A stretch of 64,000 bases of DNA. Source: Viscum album (taxonomy: Eukaryota; Streptophyta; Magnoliopsida; Santalales; Viscaceae). Shown here piece after piece: positions 23,422-35,715 of the stretch (positions are counted from its first letter, which is position 1; the number at the start of each line of letters is the position of its first letter). Location: positions 427,744,138 through 427,808,137 of the forward strand of contig OY728120.1 of the NCBI GenBank assembly GCA_963277665.1. Direction: 5' to 3'. The notes under the pieces were generated by a model, which saw nothing but the letters and a program-made list of their open reading frames with translations, was not told the origin of the DNA and ran no database searches. The position numbers and the translations under genes were made by a program.

Positions 23422-24590
23422 ATGGCAGGCAATAGGAGGAACTGTGCTGATGGTGACCGCAATGCACCATGTGCTGACGGCCCTCTGATGGAAGCCGGAA
23501 TGGAAACATTCATGCGAATGATGAACCAACTAACTCAAGTTATGAGTAATAACTTGAATCAAGCTGAGAGGCTGATCTCATGACGAAGGGAACAACTTTC
23601 TGTTGAGTCCTTCATGCATCAACGGCCACCAACATTCAGTGGATCTACTGACCCATTGGTTTCGGAACAATGGATAAGCTCCATTGAAAAGATCTTTTTT
23701 GTACTTCATTGTTCGGAACAAGAAAAAGCCACCCTTGCTGTTTACCGCCTAGAGGGAGAAGCTGATCAGTGGTGGTCACTGATCAAAAACACGAAGCCAC
23801 TAGGAGAGATGGAAGCTATGGAGTGGGAAGAGTTCTGAGGAATATTCTTTAATAAGTATTTCCCTCGTTCGATGAGAACGAGAATGGAGAAAGAATTTCT
23901 CGAGCTGAAGAAAAAGGAGAATGAATCAGTTGGAACCTACGAGATAAACTTCACAAGGCCTTCCTGTTATAACTCAAGCTTCATCATGGAACCTAATGAG
24001 AAGGTTGATAGATTCTTTGGTAGACTACGACCTCATCTGCAGAAGAATCTAGCCAACAGGGACTACGATAGCTATGAAGAAATAGTTCGAAGTGCTATGA
24101 AAGTTGAACTAGAGTTTGGGGAGACACAGTGGTCTCACAAATCTAATGGGAAGAAGAGAATCTAGAACCGAGCCTGGGAAGAAGTTTTGATCAGGAAAGA
24201 GGTGGAAAGCATATGCAACATGCCACATGCAATAAATGTGGAAAGAAGCATTCGGGGAGCTGCTTGATCGGAAGTGGTAAGTGCTATAGGTGTGGAAAAT
24301 AAGGCCATATTTCTCTGAATTGTTGTAGTGATGTGAAGCCTCAACTTCCCAACACTAACGACAGAGGAATGATGGTTCTGGCCCTACCCGAAGTCACATG
24401 CTTCAAGTGTGTACAGCTTGGGAACTTTTCTAATCAATGTCCAAATCCGAGGGCGGTGGAGGGGAATCACCATCAACCTCAGCAGAGGCCAAGGGAGCAA
24501 GGTCATGCTTTCTCTATCACAACAACTGAAGTTGAAGTTCTGAACGATGTGGTATCAGGTACTCTTGTCATCCTCTCAAAACTATAAAGT
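23422..24590 (+). pseudogene. Gag, element D
   Basis: Starts MAGNRRNCADGD at 23422, just after the leader. Capsid motifs follow (RPPTFSGSTDPLVSEQWI, RLEGEADQWW, FFNKYFP, REFLELKK-like, GRLRPHLQ). The frame is interrupted by TGA at 23581 and 23836 and TAG at 24163, then shifts between 24165 and 24228. Three zinc-knuckle-like motifs follow: CNKCGKKHSGSC, CYRCGK(stop)GHISLNC and CFKCVQLGNFSNQC, in which the zinc-binding His of the last is Asn. Gag would package the RNA. Non-functional. Confidence 0.88.
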
Positions 24591-24962
24591 ACTTTATGTG
24601 ATTCTGGTTCTACGCATTCCTTTATTTCCTCCAAGTTTGCAAGGAATATAGAATCAATCCCCGAACTGCTAGAGGTAGAGTTGTCAGTCAAGACTCCAAG
24701 TGGGATTATCCTTGCATCAAAAGTATTTAGAGACTCTAGTGTTTACTATGGTGAGCACAATCTTATCGCAAATCTAGTAGTCATTACCATGTTGGAATTC
24801 GACGTTATACTAGGGGTGGACTGGCTCTCAAAGTATAATGCTAAGATCAAATGTAGAAGTAAGGAAATCTCAGTAGTCTTGAATAAACGACCTATAGTTA
24901 TCTTCCAAGGAGAGATATACCGAACTGATCTCTATCTATAAGAACCTTCCATAGCTTTCTTT
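24591..24962 (+). pseudogene. Aspartic protease, element D
   Basis: The active site CDSGSTHSFIS is intact, with the catalytic Asp codon at 24600. The EFDVILGVDWLSKYNAKIKC block follows. A TAA at 24939 ends the open stretch before the linker to RT. It is in the frame of RT and is the polyprotein-cutting enzyme of the element. Confidence 0.88.
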
Positions 24963-26552
24963 ATGGAGTTAATCGGTGATGATGAAGAAGGGAAATGGAG
25001 CATACAAATTGAAGATGTTCCGATTGTTCAGGAATACATGGATGTATTTCCTAAGGAGTTACCTAGACCTCCCCCCGAAAGAGAGGTAGAGTTCTCCATT
25101 GAACTCGTACCTGGGTCTCAACTGATATCAAAGAATCCGTATAGAATGGAAAATGTGGAGCTAGAAGAGTTAAATAAACAACTCCAAGACTTGTTGGAGA
25201 AGGGGTTTATCCGACCGAGTGTGTCTCCTTGGGGAGCACCAGTTCTCTTTGTGAAGAAGAAGGATGGATCAATGCGGCTATGCATTGATTATAGAGAACT
25301 GAACGAGATCACAGTGAAGAACAGATACCCTCTTCCAAGAATTGATGATTTATTTGACCAACTTCGTGGGGCTCAATTCTTCTCTAAGATTGACCTTCGA
25401 TCTGGTTATCATCAACTGAGGGTGAAGAAGGAATATATTCCAAAGACTGCCTTCCGACCAAGATATGGGCATTATGAGTTTACTGTTATGCCCTTCGGCT
25501 TGACTAATGCTCCTGCTATTTTCATGGATTTGATGAATAGAGTCTTTAAGGACTACCTTGATAACTTTGTGGTAGTTTTTATTGATGATATTTTGATATA
25601 TTCAAAAAATCGTGAGGAGCATGATGATCATCTAAGGGTTATATTGAAAACTCTACGGAAGGAGAGGCTCTTTGGGAAGTTTAGCAAGTGTGAGTTTTGG
25701 TTACAGCAAGTGTCTTTCTTGGGGCACATCGTAACCAATGAAAGAATCTCGGTTGACCCTACAAAGAGAATGGTTGTGGAGGAGTGGCCTCAACCCACAA
25801 CAGTAACTGAGATTCATAGTTTCCTTGGTTTAGCGGGATATTATAAGAGGTTTGTGAAAAACTTTTCACGACTTTCTTATCCACTAACCAAGTTGACTCG
25901 AAAAGGGGTTATGTTCATCTAGACAAAGGAATGTGAGGAAAGTTTCCAAAAGCTGAAGAAGAGATTGGTTACTGCACCTGTGTTAACACTACCCTCTATC
26001 GCAGAAGGATTCGTTATTTTTAGCGATGCATCTCTGAAAGGGCTTGGGTGTGTCCTCATGCAAAATGACAAGGAAATTCTGTATGCATCTCGACAGTTGA
26101 AGATTCATGAGCAGAATTATCCTATGCATGATCTAGAGCTGGCGGCAGTTGTTTTTGCTCTAAAGATATGGAGGCACTATCTTTATGGGGAGAAATGTGA
26201 TATATACACTGACCACCAAAGTCTAAAGTATATTTTCACACAGAATGAATTGAACATGAGACAAAGGAGATGGTTGGAGCTTATTAAAGACTGTGATTGT
26301 TCAATTCATTATCACCCTGGAAGAGCAAACAATGTCACGGATGCGTTAAGCAAGAAAGATCCTGTTGTTCTAGAAACAATGAGGATCTTGGGAGATCCCT
26401 TGATTAAAGATCTAGTAAAACTGGACATGGGAATTATAAGGAAAGAGACATCATCAACCCTATCCCAAATGATTTCTCAACCTTCATTACTAGAGAAGAT
26501 CAACATGGCTCAAAAAGAAGATCATTTGCTCAGGATAAGTTCGAGGCTGTAA
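24963..26552 (+). pseudogene. Reverse transcriptase and RNase H, element D
   Basis: The first 319 codons hold the linker ([21 protein letters not shown]), then RT with [68 protein letters not shown] and catalytic [10 protein letters not shown], then the [15 protein letters not shown] thumb segment. A single TAG at 25920 (probably from TGG) interrupts it. RNase H (25965-26552) has [25 protein letters not shown] and [15 protein letters not shown]. The domain order is normal and, apart from the stop, the motifs are intact. A frameshift at about 26550 leads into integrase. It copies element RNA to DNA in the cytoplasmic particle. Confidence 0.92.
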
Positions 26553-26560
26553 AGGATGGG

Positions 26561-27913
26561 ATGTTCCCTGATTTCAATATTTATCAAGATGGTGTATTGA
26601 AATTTCATACAAGACTATGTGTTCCATCTATTCCGGAGATAAAGAAAGAACTGATGGATGAAGCTCATAGCTCTACTTTCTCTATACATCCGGGAAGCAC
26701 TAAGATGTTTAGAGACCTTCATGATCATTATTGGTGGGATAACATGAAGAGGGAGATTGCTGATTACACTACAAGGTGCCTGGTGTGTCAGCAAGTAAAG
26801 GCAGAACGACAACATCCTAAGGGGGTATTACAACCGCTACCCATACCAGTATGGAAGTGGGATAATATCACTATGGACTTTGTAACTGGTCTCCCGAAAA
26901 CATCCAAAGGAAACAATGCGATATGGGTTATTGTGGACCGTCTCACCAAGATATCCCATTTTATCTCTATTCGAGAAGATTTCTCTCTGGATCAGCTTGC
27001 CAAGATATACGTGAAGGAAGTGGTAAGGCTTCATGGGGTACCACTATCAATCGTATCTGATCGTGACCCAAGATTCACATCAAAATTCTGGAGAAGCCTT
27101 CAACATGCTCTGAATATTGAATTGAATTTTAGTACGACCTATCATCCTCAAACCGATGGCCAATCTGAAAGGACTATTCAGACACTCGAAGAAATGTTGA
27201 GATTATGCTCAATGGAATTTAAAGGTGGATGGGATCAACACCTCCCATTAGTGGAGTTCTCCAATAACAACAGCTTCCATGCGAGTATTCAGATGGCACC
27301 CTATGAAGCTCTGTATGGAAAGCGGTGTAGAACTCCTACTTGTTGGGATGAAACTGGTGAGAGGAAGCTTCTTGGGCCTGATCTCATGCAAGAGATGATG
27401 GAACATGTTCATGCCATCCAACAACACATAAAGGCTGCTCAGAGTCGTCAGAAGAGCTATGCTGACAATCGTCGAAGGGACTTGGAGTTTGGTGTTAGTG
27501 ACAAAGTCTTCCTTCGAATCTCTCCATGGAAGAGAGTCATGCGGTTTGGGAAGAAAGGGAAGCTCAGCCATAGGTACATTGGCCCCTATGAAATCCTTGA
27601 TCGCATAGGAGCAGTGGCCTATCGTCTAGCACTTCCACTGAACCTAGTTCAAGTTCACAATGTCTTCCATGTATCTTTCTTGAGGAAGTACATACCCGAC
27701 CCTTCGCATGTACTGAACCCAGAGGTGGTACAACTGGAACATGACCTCTCTTATGAGGAGCAGCCAGTGGAGATCTTGGACCATAGAGACAAGGTTCTAC
27801 GAAACAAGACTACCCACCTTGTGAAAGTGTTGTGGAGGAATCATAAGTATGAAGAAGCGACTTGGGAGCCTGAGGAAACGATGAAGCAAAAATACCCTCA
27901 GCTTTTCGACTAG
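26561..27913 (+). pseudogene. Integrase with chromodomain-like tail, element D
   Basis: Uninterrupted 450 codons, the best-preserved gene in the window. Zinc-binding region IHPGSTKMFRDLHDHYWW and CLVCQQVK; catalytic core with MDFVTGLPK, VSDRDPRFTSKFW and HPQTDGQSERTIQTLEEM; then GKKGKLSHRYIGPYEIL, VHNVFHVSFLRKYIPDPSHVL; and a chromodomain-like end (PVEILDHRDKVLRNK, KVLWRNHKYEEATWEPEE, YPQLFD). The end motif is typical of Tekay/Del chromoviruses and is thought to guide insertion to marked chromatin. It sits one frame away from RT, so the Met at 26561 is not a true start. The tag pseudogene refers to the whole polyprotein. Confidence 0.93.
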
Positions 27914-27947
27914 GCCTCAAGTATAAATTTCGGGGACGATATTTCTT

Positions 27948-27960
27948 AAGGGGGGAAGAA
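27948..27960 (+). other. Polypurine tract of element D
   Basis: AAGGGGGGAAGAA ending exactly at the 3' LTR start TGTAACGACC. Primer for plus-strand DNA synthesis. Confidence 0.92.
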
Positions 27961-28048
27961 TGTAACGACCCAATCTTTTTGAGTAGTATATTAACTTACT
28001 CTTAATGATTTAATAAGATGTTAATTGTTTATGTAGAAAGAGGAGTCG

Positions 28049-28318
28049 ATGGCTTCATCCAGTAGACTCGACCCTTATGAAGCCCACTTATCAGAGCTTG
28101 GGAAGGAGGTAGCATCTGTGGGATTCGCTTTGGACCAAGCCCATGCCGAACTCCAGCATGTCAAGCTTGAACGGAAACACCTACGTGAGAAGTTCAAGTT
28201 AGTAGAGATTACTACTAGGGCAATGTTATCTGAGCCTCCCTCAGATTATCTCACTATAGCACACCTTACACTTAGGTCTTATGCCGGTGTTATAAGGGGC
28301 TATGTGATGAGACCATAG
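28049..28318 (+). CDS. Coding-like segment inside the U3 of element D (3' LTR copy)
   Basis: Counterpart of 20177-20494, with 89 codons starting MASSSRLDPYEAHLSELG. The frame is kept, with several substitutions (for example VAYVGF to VASVGF, and WKRLRE to RKHLRE), and ends earlier because ACCCTACC has become ACCATAGC. Same helix-rich, charged character. Presence in both LTRs shows it was part of the element before insertion. No known domain recognised. Confidence 0.4.
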   Translation: MASSSRLDPYEAHLSELGKEVASVGFALDQAHAELQHVKLERKHLREKFKLVEITTRAMLSEPPSDYLTIAHLTLRSYAGVIRGYVMRP

Positions 28319-29244
28319 CTTCCTTGTGTAATCCTTTCGGATGAATAAATTGAGATCTCTTCCTTTAGTGATGTTTGTGGAATTTCTTTTGTCCGGATAA
28401 TTTTAGGATATATTTTATTAATGAATTTTTGAAAAAAAAGATATTTTTGCAGACCCTAAATAATTAATGATGTGTAATGATTTTCAAAAAATGGTCTTCT
28501 AAAAAAGTGTTTAGTAAGGAATTTGGAGTCTAATAAGATCAACCTAATTTTTGATGAATAGTAAATTATGAATAGTGATTTTACGCTTAGGATTAGTAAT
28601 GTGACCAAATGGATTAGTAATTTCACTCAAAGAAAGTTTTAATATAATTTAGACACCTAGATTAAGTAATGTTATTCAATAAAATGGGTAAATAACGGTT
28701 TCGTAAATTATTAGTCAAGTATTAGTTTTTTTCAGGTGAATAGTGTTTTTTAATTAAAAATTTAGTTAAAAATAATAACAAAATTATTTTTATAAAAAGG
28801 ACTTTATTTTTGAACTCAGAGCATCGATATTATGTTAAGGTAATTTTTGGGGATTTTTCTGAAAAAATGAATTCTCGATGAATAGTGTTTTTATTTTAAA
28901 ATTAAATTAAAAATATTTAGAAAATTATTTTTATAAAATGGATTTCATTTTTGAAATCAGAGCATTGATATTTGGATAAGGTGAAATATTGGGATTATTC
29001 TGAGAAAGTTGAATTTTCGATGAATAGTGAAAATATAGTTTTTAAGTTACGGGTGTTTAATTACATCATTAAATGATGTATTAAGTATATATTCAATATG
29101 GTCAAATTATGAATAGTAAGATAACGTATGATGTGTCCCAAGTGGCCAATACCATGGGCAAATACCATGGGCAAGCCCATGGTTTTACCAAAACCACTAA
29201 TGAGGTGTCCCTTGGCCATTAATGCCTTGTCCCCTCACTTTCCC

Positions 29245-29252
29245 TATAAATA
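29245..29252 (+). promoter_or_regulatory. TATA box, 3' LTR of D
   Basis: TATAAATA, identical in context to 21406-21413. The 3' LTR copy could drive read-out transcription into the flanking element B remnant. Confidence 0.7.
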
Positions 29253-29569
29253 CCCACCCTTTCCTCCTTTAGTTTTCACTCCCAACTCTCCCCCAACGAA
29301 GTTATGGTCTCCTTACCTCCCAAGGAGTCCTCCCAAGGTTCCCCCAAGCCCTCAAGGTCCAAACCTTTGAGTTTTAAGAGTTACGTTTTAAGGTAAGGGA
29401 TCCGGCCTCTCTCTTTCTTTTCATGTAATTTCTTTTATGTCATTCCTTTTATGCACCATGTTCTTATGTGAGAGGATGTTCTTTTATATTCCTCTTACTT
29501 CCCTTTTCATGTTTATATGATGAGAGATCCCCTCTTACTCTCATCATTTAGTTTTATGAATGTTTAAGT

Positions 29570-29995
29570 GACGCCGTTAGGCTGCCGAATGTTTAAGTGA
29601 TTCTTTCACCCTTCTCATTTTTCAAGTTCGATTTTCTTGTCAAGTATTTCAAGTTCCTTTTTATTATGTTGGGGTATGATCTCTATATCTATCATACTGA
29701 TCTCTTATGATCATATTATTAGAGATCCTATTTGATCTTGTCAAATCATTTTATTTATTGAAGTTAAGAGACGTCGTTAGGCTGCCGGATTTTCATAAGA
29801 GAAATCTTATTTTTGTCTCACTTCCATGTTTTTCATTTCATATGGTATATCTTTCAAATTTCATTACCATGTTCTTAAATACATTATATTTTTTTCCCCT
29901 ACTGTTTTATGGATCATTAATGAGTGAGTGACCCATGTCCCCTCTCTTTTCAATGTTTTTTAAAACCATGTAACATAGCCGTTATGCTGCAGAAT
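29570..29995 (+). repeat. Three spaced cores in 3' LTR of D
   Basis: GACGCCGTTAGGCTGCCGAA at 29570, GACGTCGTTAGGCTGCCGGA at 29770 and CATAGCCGTTATGCTGCAGA at 29974. Spacing is about 200 and 204 bp, as in the 5' LTR. Confidence 0.75.
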
Positions 29996-30834
29996 TTTCG
30001 TCTCAAAATGCCTCTCTCTTTTCTCAAAATTATTTTTTGTTATAAAGTGAATACTCAATGCTCTTATTTCTACAAGGGTATTCACATATATATAAAAATT
30101 TTCTATTTTAAATTCTGGGATTTACATACATGAGACCCGCTTTCCCTTTCCGTGGGTTTAAAGTGACGTAAAGATCATGTCTTTAAAGCAGTTTTTTAAA
30201 ACGTTATGATTATGAAATGAAACCCATTTATCTTATGCTATATGGGTTATTTATGAATGTTTTGATGATGATATATTTGCTCACATGATAATAAAGGCAA
30301 ATTTAAGGGTGCTCCCTGATAGCGCTCCAATGCATTGGGTAATGATGTAACCACTAGAGATTACAATTTTCATGATACCTTGGTGAATAACCTTGGTAAT
30401 TTTCAAATGACACCTTGGGGATGGACCTTGGTGATATGTTCATGATTGTCTAGGTTAAATGATGTAGCCACATCTTCAAGTTATGGAAAATGTTATTTTT
30501 ATTATGAAATGCCTCATGATTTCTTTCTCATGCCTTAAAGTTCTTTTTATGTCCTTATTGAAGTATCACAAGTTCACATGTAAAATGTTCCTCTTGTTTC
30601 CCTTACTGGGCCTTTTGCTCACCCTTTCTTTTGATGTATGTCCCCAGGTTATGAGATGCAGTAATGAACCTAGGATGAACTTAAGGAGAAGCCTTTAGAG
30701 TGTTTAAGAAGAATGTTTTATGTTGTTTTCATGTATTATGTTCCTGGTTTCCAAGACACTAGACCTTAAAGATCCTCAGTTTTGTGTAATGTAATGAAAT
30801 TTTATGTTATAAAAAGGGGGGATGCTATAATTAA

Positions 30835-31230
30835 AACCCCAAAAAATAGGCATTAGAAACATTATTAGGCTACTCCTATGACACAACTTCTTACACATTC
30901 TCTAGGTCTATGGACACACCTTCCTCTGAGATAATGTTCCCTAAGAAATGTAACCTATCAATCTATAAATTACATTTGGATAGATTGTAATATAGCCAAT
31001 TATCTCTTAGTGTACTCAATATAATGTTATTATTTATGGAATGATTTTCATGAGTCTTAGAGTACACCAAGATTTCATTAGCAAAGGAAACTATAAACGA
31101 GCCTATGTAAGGGAAAAAGATCCAGTATATCATGTCCATAAACACTATTGATGCATTGTTCAACCCAAAAAGCATCACAACAAACTAATAAAACCCATAA
31201 CAACTTATGAAAGTAGTTCGCGGAACATCT
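30835..31230 (-). pseudogene. Reverse transcriptase fragment of element B (middle)
   Basis: The minus strand at 30963-31178 encodes MLFGLNNASIVF (family [12 protein letters not shown]), FIVSFANEILVYSKTHENH (family [14 protein letters not shown], so the catalytic Asp pair is lost) and NLSKCNL. Just upstream (31180-31230) is a DVPRTTF...CYGFY block (family [16 protein letters not shown]). The gene is cut at 31230 by element E and resumes at 41764, where the DLR-GYHQL-RPYDV segment completes the motif. On its other side it is cut by element D. Confidence 0.8.
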
Positions 31231-33306
31231 TGTTACACCAAATGATTTCATAGTATGTTATCTCTTTAATGTAATTCAATAGCTTGTACTTCACACAATA
31301 TCAGGTTCAAGAGTATCACTATCTATCAAACTAGCCATTTAAAAAGTGGTTATGAATAGTATTAACCACATTTTGAATTTTATATATATCCTATATAATT
31401 TAACATTCATATTTTTTGTTTCTTAGACATAATATACAGTAAACTTCAATTTTTCAGATAAAAGAAGTTTCTTTCATAAAATGAAATTTTACCACCTTTT
31501 AAAGGGGAACCCTTTTTAAATCTTATATTTGACACTTTTATATATTCAATATGACAAAATAAAATTATTCTTTAGAAAAAAGACATAAAAATTTAGTTTG
31601 GATAAATTTTTGGTACTTTATTGATAAAATTCATATTTTGATAAATACTGATTAATACTAAATTTTAAATTAAAAAAAATTAATTGGAATAATTTATATT
31701 GTTAAATTATACATTTCAGTGGTTTTAAAATATAATTTGACTATGTTTTTATCATTTAATATAATTTATGTCATTGGAAGTAATTTAACATTTAAATTTT
31801 ACATAAACACATATCAATCATTTGATAGTTTTTACTTCTCAAAAACCTGATTTTTTGTTTTGACAACGGGTATTAATTTTAGATTAATGAATCAAACCTA
31901 TATGTTTTTAATTTGGTAAAATAGACATCATTTTTTAATTTTATACATCAAAATTATCTTTCAATGTATCTTTGGTATTTTTTTGGAAACTTTCATTTTT
32001 TGATGGATAGTGAAAAACACCGCATTATTGTTTAAACGTTACATTTTATTTAAATAACTGTTTGTTTTATTTATATTTATTTTAAGTCAAAATAGACACA
32101 TAATAACTATATTAGTTCCATTTAATTCATTAGATTCCTTTTATAATAAGATTAGATGTATAAAATTTTATTGAATTTTTTATCATCTTTTACCCACCTT
32201 CTAGGCACATTTCCTAATTTGCATAAAACGTAATTTTACCGCTTCTATGAATTGAATTTAAAATTCTTGAGAGACATGGTTTACATCAGTTAAAAAAATT
32301 AGTTCAATAGGATGAAAATAATTAATGGTGAATAGTAACTTTTGAATTTTATTTACCACGATTAAAAGTAAATTGCGTAATTAATTGTAAAAATGATATC
32401 ATAGTTACTATAAAACATGTCCTAATTCTATTGGATAAGTGTATTTATACACAAATAATCCATAGGAATAAAATATTATCATCTTTGATCCACTTATATT
32501 AAATTAGGACATTTATTATTATTTTATTTAAAGAAGTGTTAAAAGTGTTAAACTCAAAGTTTAATAACTAAACCAATTTTAATAGAGGGTTATATAGAAG
32601 ATAAATTCGACTATAAATATTCATTATAAATATAAAAATATTTCCTACATAATGGTATTTTATTTATAATTTTTGGACATTAAATAATTAAATTTATTTA
32701 TGACATAATGATGATGAAGTAATTACCTTATTAATAAATGATTAAAATAATTGATATTATAAATATCCAAATAATTGTAAATTGAAACTTTTGTTGCATA
32801 AAAAAATTTTATATCTTGATATGACATTTTATTATTGATTTAATTTATTTTGTTTGAAGTAATAAAGTTTTTTTAATTTCATAAACACCAAATACTAAAT
32901 TGTTTCAAAATTGACGGAAATGATTTTTTTTAAAACATACACTATATTATTAATTGATATAATATTTATAAAAATATTAGGATTAGAAAAAGGACTTATA
33001 TAATGTTAGATATTTCAATAATTAACATCTTTGGGTTCTCTTTGTTTTTTATAGTGTGTTTATAAACCATTTATTTTAATAATACAAGACTACAAGGTAA
33101 AAGTTAAACTATTTAATTAATAGTTAAATGTAATTTCTAAGGATAACATAGTGACATAAATCTATCTAGGACGTATTGGTTTAGTGTTTATCGACCCATA
33201 CCCACCCTATCCTCTAAATAAATTCTTTTTGAACCATTATTAACCGAATATAAGTGTATAATAAAATAATATTTCATGCTTTTCCTAAATTGACCATCAA
33301 CTCTCT

Positions 33307-33314
33307 TATAAAAT
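33307..33314 (+). promoter_or_regulatory. TATA box, 5' LTR of E
   Basis: TATAAAAT in CTCTTATAAAATGGTACTTC; the same place in the 3' LTR reads CTTATAAAAGGGTACTTC (39361). Conserved between LTRs at the expected position. Confidence 0.6.
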
Positions 33315-33649
33315 GGTACTTCCCCTTCTCACAAAATAATAACTCCAAAGCCTATTTTATTTTCCAAAACCTACTCAAATATCCTTCAAACTACCCTAAC
33401 TTCATCCTAGAGTCCTTAATTTGATCCGAAAACAAATCAAAGAAGCCATTTTTATCAAATCAAAAGGAAGCACCTGATGAAGAGGTAATAATTTCATCAC
33501 CTCTTTCAATGTTCTTTTCATCTTCCACTTTCTATTTATTTGTTTTTTCCATACCAAAATAATAAAATTTTTACCTTCTACATATTGTTATGTTATTATA
33601 AATATTTTACAACCATATTCATCATTCTATCAATCCTATGAATGACAAT

Positions 33650-34100
33650 GTCACCATACGTGCGTACGAATGGCTTACCCTCTCAACATCATGGTGTTGT
33701 TTGTTATTCCACACTTCATTATTTGGATGGGTATAATAATAATTATAATTGATTTAAATAATAAATATAACATGTTAATTATTATGTATATATGATATAC
33801 TATCCAATTACATATTATTTTACCATCAATCGAATGATTTCATCCCTTGTGCGTACGTACAACTTACCATCTCCACAACACGATGAGATTCATTTCCACA
33901 TTCACCATTCAATGAAGATTATAAATATGTATATATGTAATAATTATGTAATATATAAAATAATAATTATTCAAGAAGTATATATATATGTATTTATTTA
34001 CATATATCTTATTCACTTACTTCTGTTCAATATGATATGAAAACGGAAACGGCGTTTATGCGTACGTATGACCTACCATCTCAAAAAACGGTGTTCCCAT
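33650..34100 (+). repeat. Three spaced CGTACG-type cores in 5' LTR of E
   Basis: Cores resembling TGCGTACGTAYGRCTTACC followed by RTCTC at about 33658, 33849 and 34059, spaced about 190 and 210 bp in otherwise AT-only DNA. Related cores occur in the other LTR and, inverted, in elements A and G. Confidence 0.75.
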
Positions 34101-35704
34101 GTTATAAATCTAGCTTTTATAAATATTTATATTATGAATATATATGATATATCAATAAGTTTTTATATTATGGATGTATTAAAATCATGATCTATATGAT
34201 ATTCTCAAGAATAACAAGTTAAAACATTTACGACAAAGAAAGATATTATTACTCGAATTGTAATTTAAGATGAAAATTATTATTAAATGGGTAGTATAAA
34301 TTCATAAATGATTCATATATGATATCATAAATATTAATATGGATCTTTTATAATTTAATAACCAATTATGGTCATTATAAAGGAGGTTAAATGTATGCGG
34401 GACTAATGGAAAGTACAAGGTAAGGGATAATATTACAATCTCTTTATTATCTGAGGTTGTTTATACATGAGTATCTACTGGGAATTCATTATCATCCTTA
34501 TCCTTGTTTCTTAGAAATGTATTTCAAAACATTTTTACTTGTTCAGTGAATATGGGATAAATTCATTTATACCCTTTTTAACTTTTTATAAAATGTTTTG
34601 AAAAAAATATTTCCATAGTTTTCCAAACAAAGTACTTTTTGACTTTTTCGAAAAATTACGGTATGAATGTTTTTTTAACTTATACAGTGGGTGAGGCTAT
34701 GTTTTTCAGCTATAAAACCTTCGAGACATCCTTTACAATCTGATAATAATATTTTCAAAATAAATTTTTTCTTTTATAATTACATGAATTTTAAATTATT
34801 TCAAAATATAAATAGATAATCCTCTCAAATAGTTTTGATTTCATCTATGTCAACATACTTTGATGGAATTTACACTTCTTTGAAGTTGAATTATTATGAT
34901 ACAATATTACATGTTGTATTTAATGTTCGATGATATGTTTGATTTTGGATGTGTTATTTTTATACCATTCATGGTTTAAGGTTAAATTATTAACATTTCA
35001 TATGCTAGTTTTAATACGAATGTTTATGTTATTATTCAACCATTTCATATGAGGAATGAATTGGACATAGTATGTGACGGGTGGAGCCGGCTATTGTTCT
35101 TTGATGAATCAGTAACTCCCATGAGACAAACTACTGTATTGGTAAAGGGCCTTGATAAAATCTTATTTTTAGTCTTGGAATGAGGCCTTTACTATATGGT
35201 TACGATGTCCGACATTATGAATTCCATCATTATGAAATCAGATATTGATATTACATGTGATTATACTACTAGTAGAATATACATGTAAATTAGTAAATGC
35301 AATTTTTTTATTTTTATTTTACATATTATTATGATGTTTTTCTTTTAAATGATTTTGTTTTATGCTTAGACATTTCATTAAATTTTTATGTTATTTATGA
35401 ACGTTTCTACTATATTGTTATCCTTACGGGGCATTTGAGCTCACCCCTTTCTTATGTTTTATTTTTCCTTGTATGTGAAGAAGTATATTATGGCTGACCT
35501 ACAAGGATAAGCTATGTGATATGAGTGTATTATATAGAGACACAATGTTGTTTTTAATTCATAGTGTAATGTAAACTTATGTATGTATCTAGTATTTCCA
35601 AGGCTACTAAACTGGTCAGTCTTTTGGGACATGATTCCTTGTATCATGCCAATGTTATGTAATAATTCCCCAACTCTATGTAATTGGGATCGGGGAGTCA
35701 TAAT

Positions 35705-35715
35705 TGGTATTAGAG
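35705..35715 (+). other. Primer-binding site of element E
   Basis: TGGTATTAGAG, two bases after the 5' LTR; one mismatch to the initiator-Met tRNA site. Confidence 0.85.

Larger units (their letters stand above)
20107..30829 (+). mobile_element. Element D: full-structure Ty3/gypsy chromovirus (Tekay/Del type), inactive
   Basis: 10.7-kb plus-strand element with LTRs 20107-22990 and 27961-30829, a primer-binding site, gag, protease, RT, RNase H, integrase with a chromodomain-like tail, and a polypurine tract. Perfect 5-bp target duplication ATTAA at 20102-20106 and 30830-30834. Over the first 210 aligned LTR bases I count about 12 differences, so it is not recent but is among the youngest elements here. 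Broken by stops at about 23581, 23836, 24163, 24300, 24585, 24939 and 25920, and by frameshifts at about 24165-24228 and 26550. Confidence 0.95.
27961..30829 (+). repeat. 3' LTR of element D
   Basis: 2869 bp, aligned end to end with the 5' LTR. TATA box at 29245-29252, two CCATGG units at about 29151-29182, cores at 29570, 29770 and 29974, and an intact candidate splice donor AAGGTAAGGG at 29390-29399. Bordered by ATTAA at 30830-30834. Confidence 0.95.
31231..35702 (+). repeat. 5' LTR of element E
   Basis: Starts TGTTACACCAAATGATTTC and ends CGGGGAGTCATA. TATA at 33307-33314, candidate splice donor AGAGGTAATAATTTC at 33481, three CGTACG-type cores at about 33650, 33848 and 34055. The part 31560-32580 has no counterpart in the 3' LTR. 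Very AT-rich; no gene. Confidence 0.85.
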
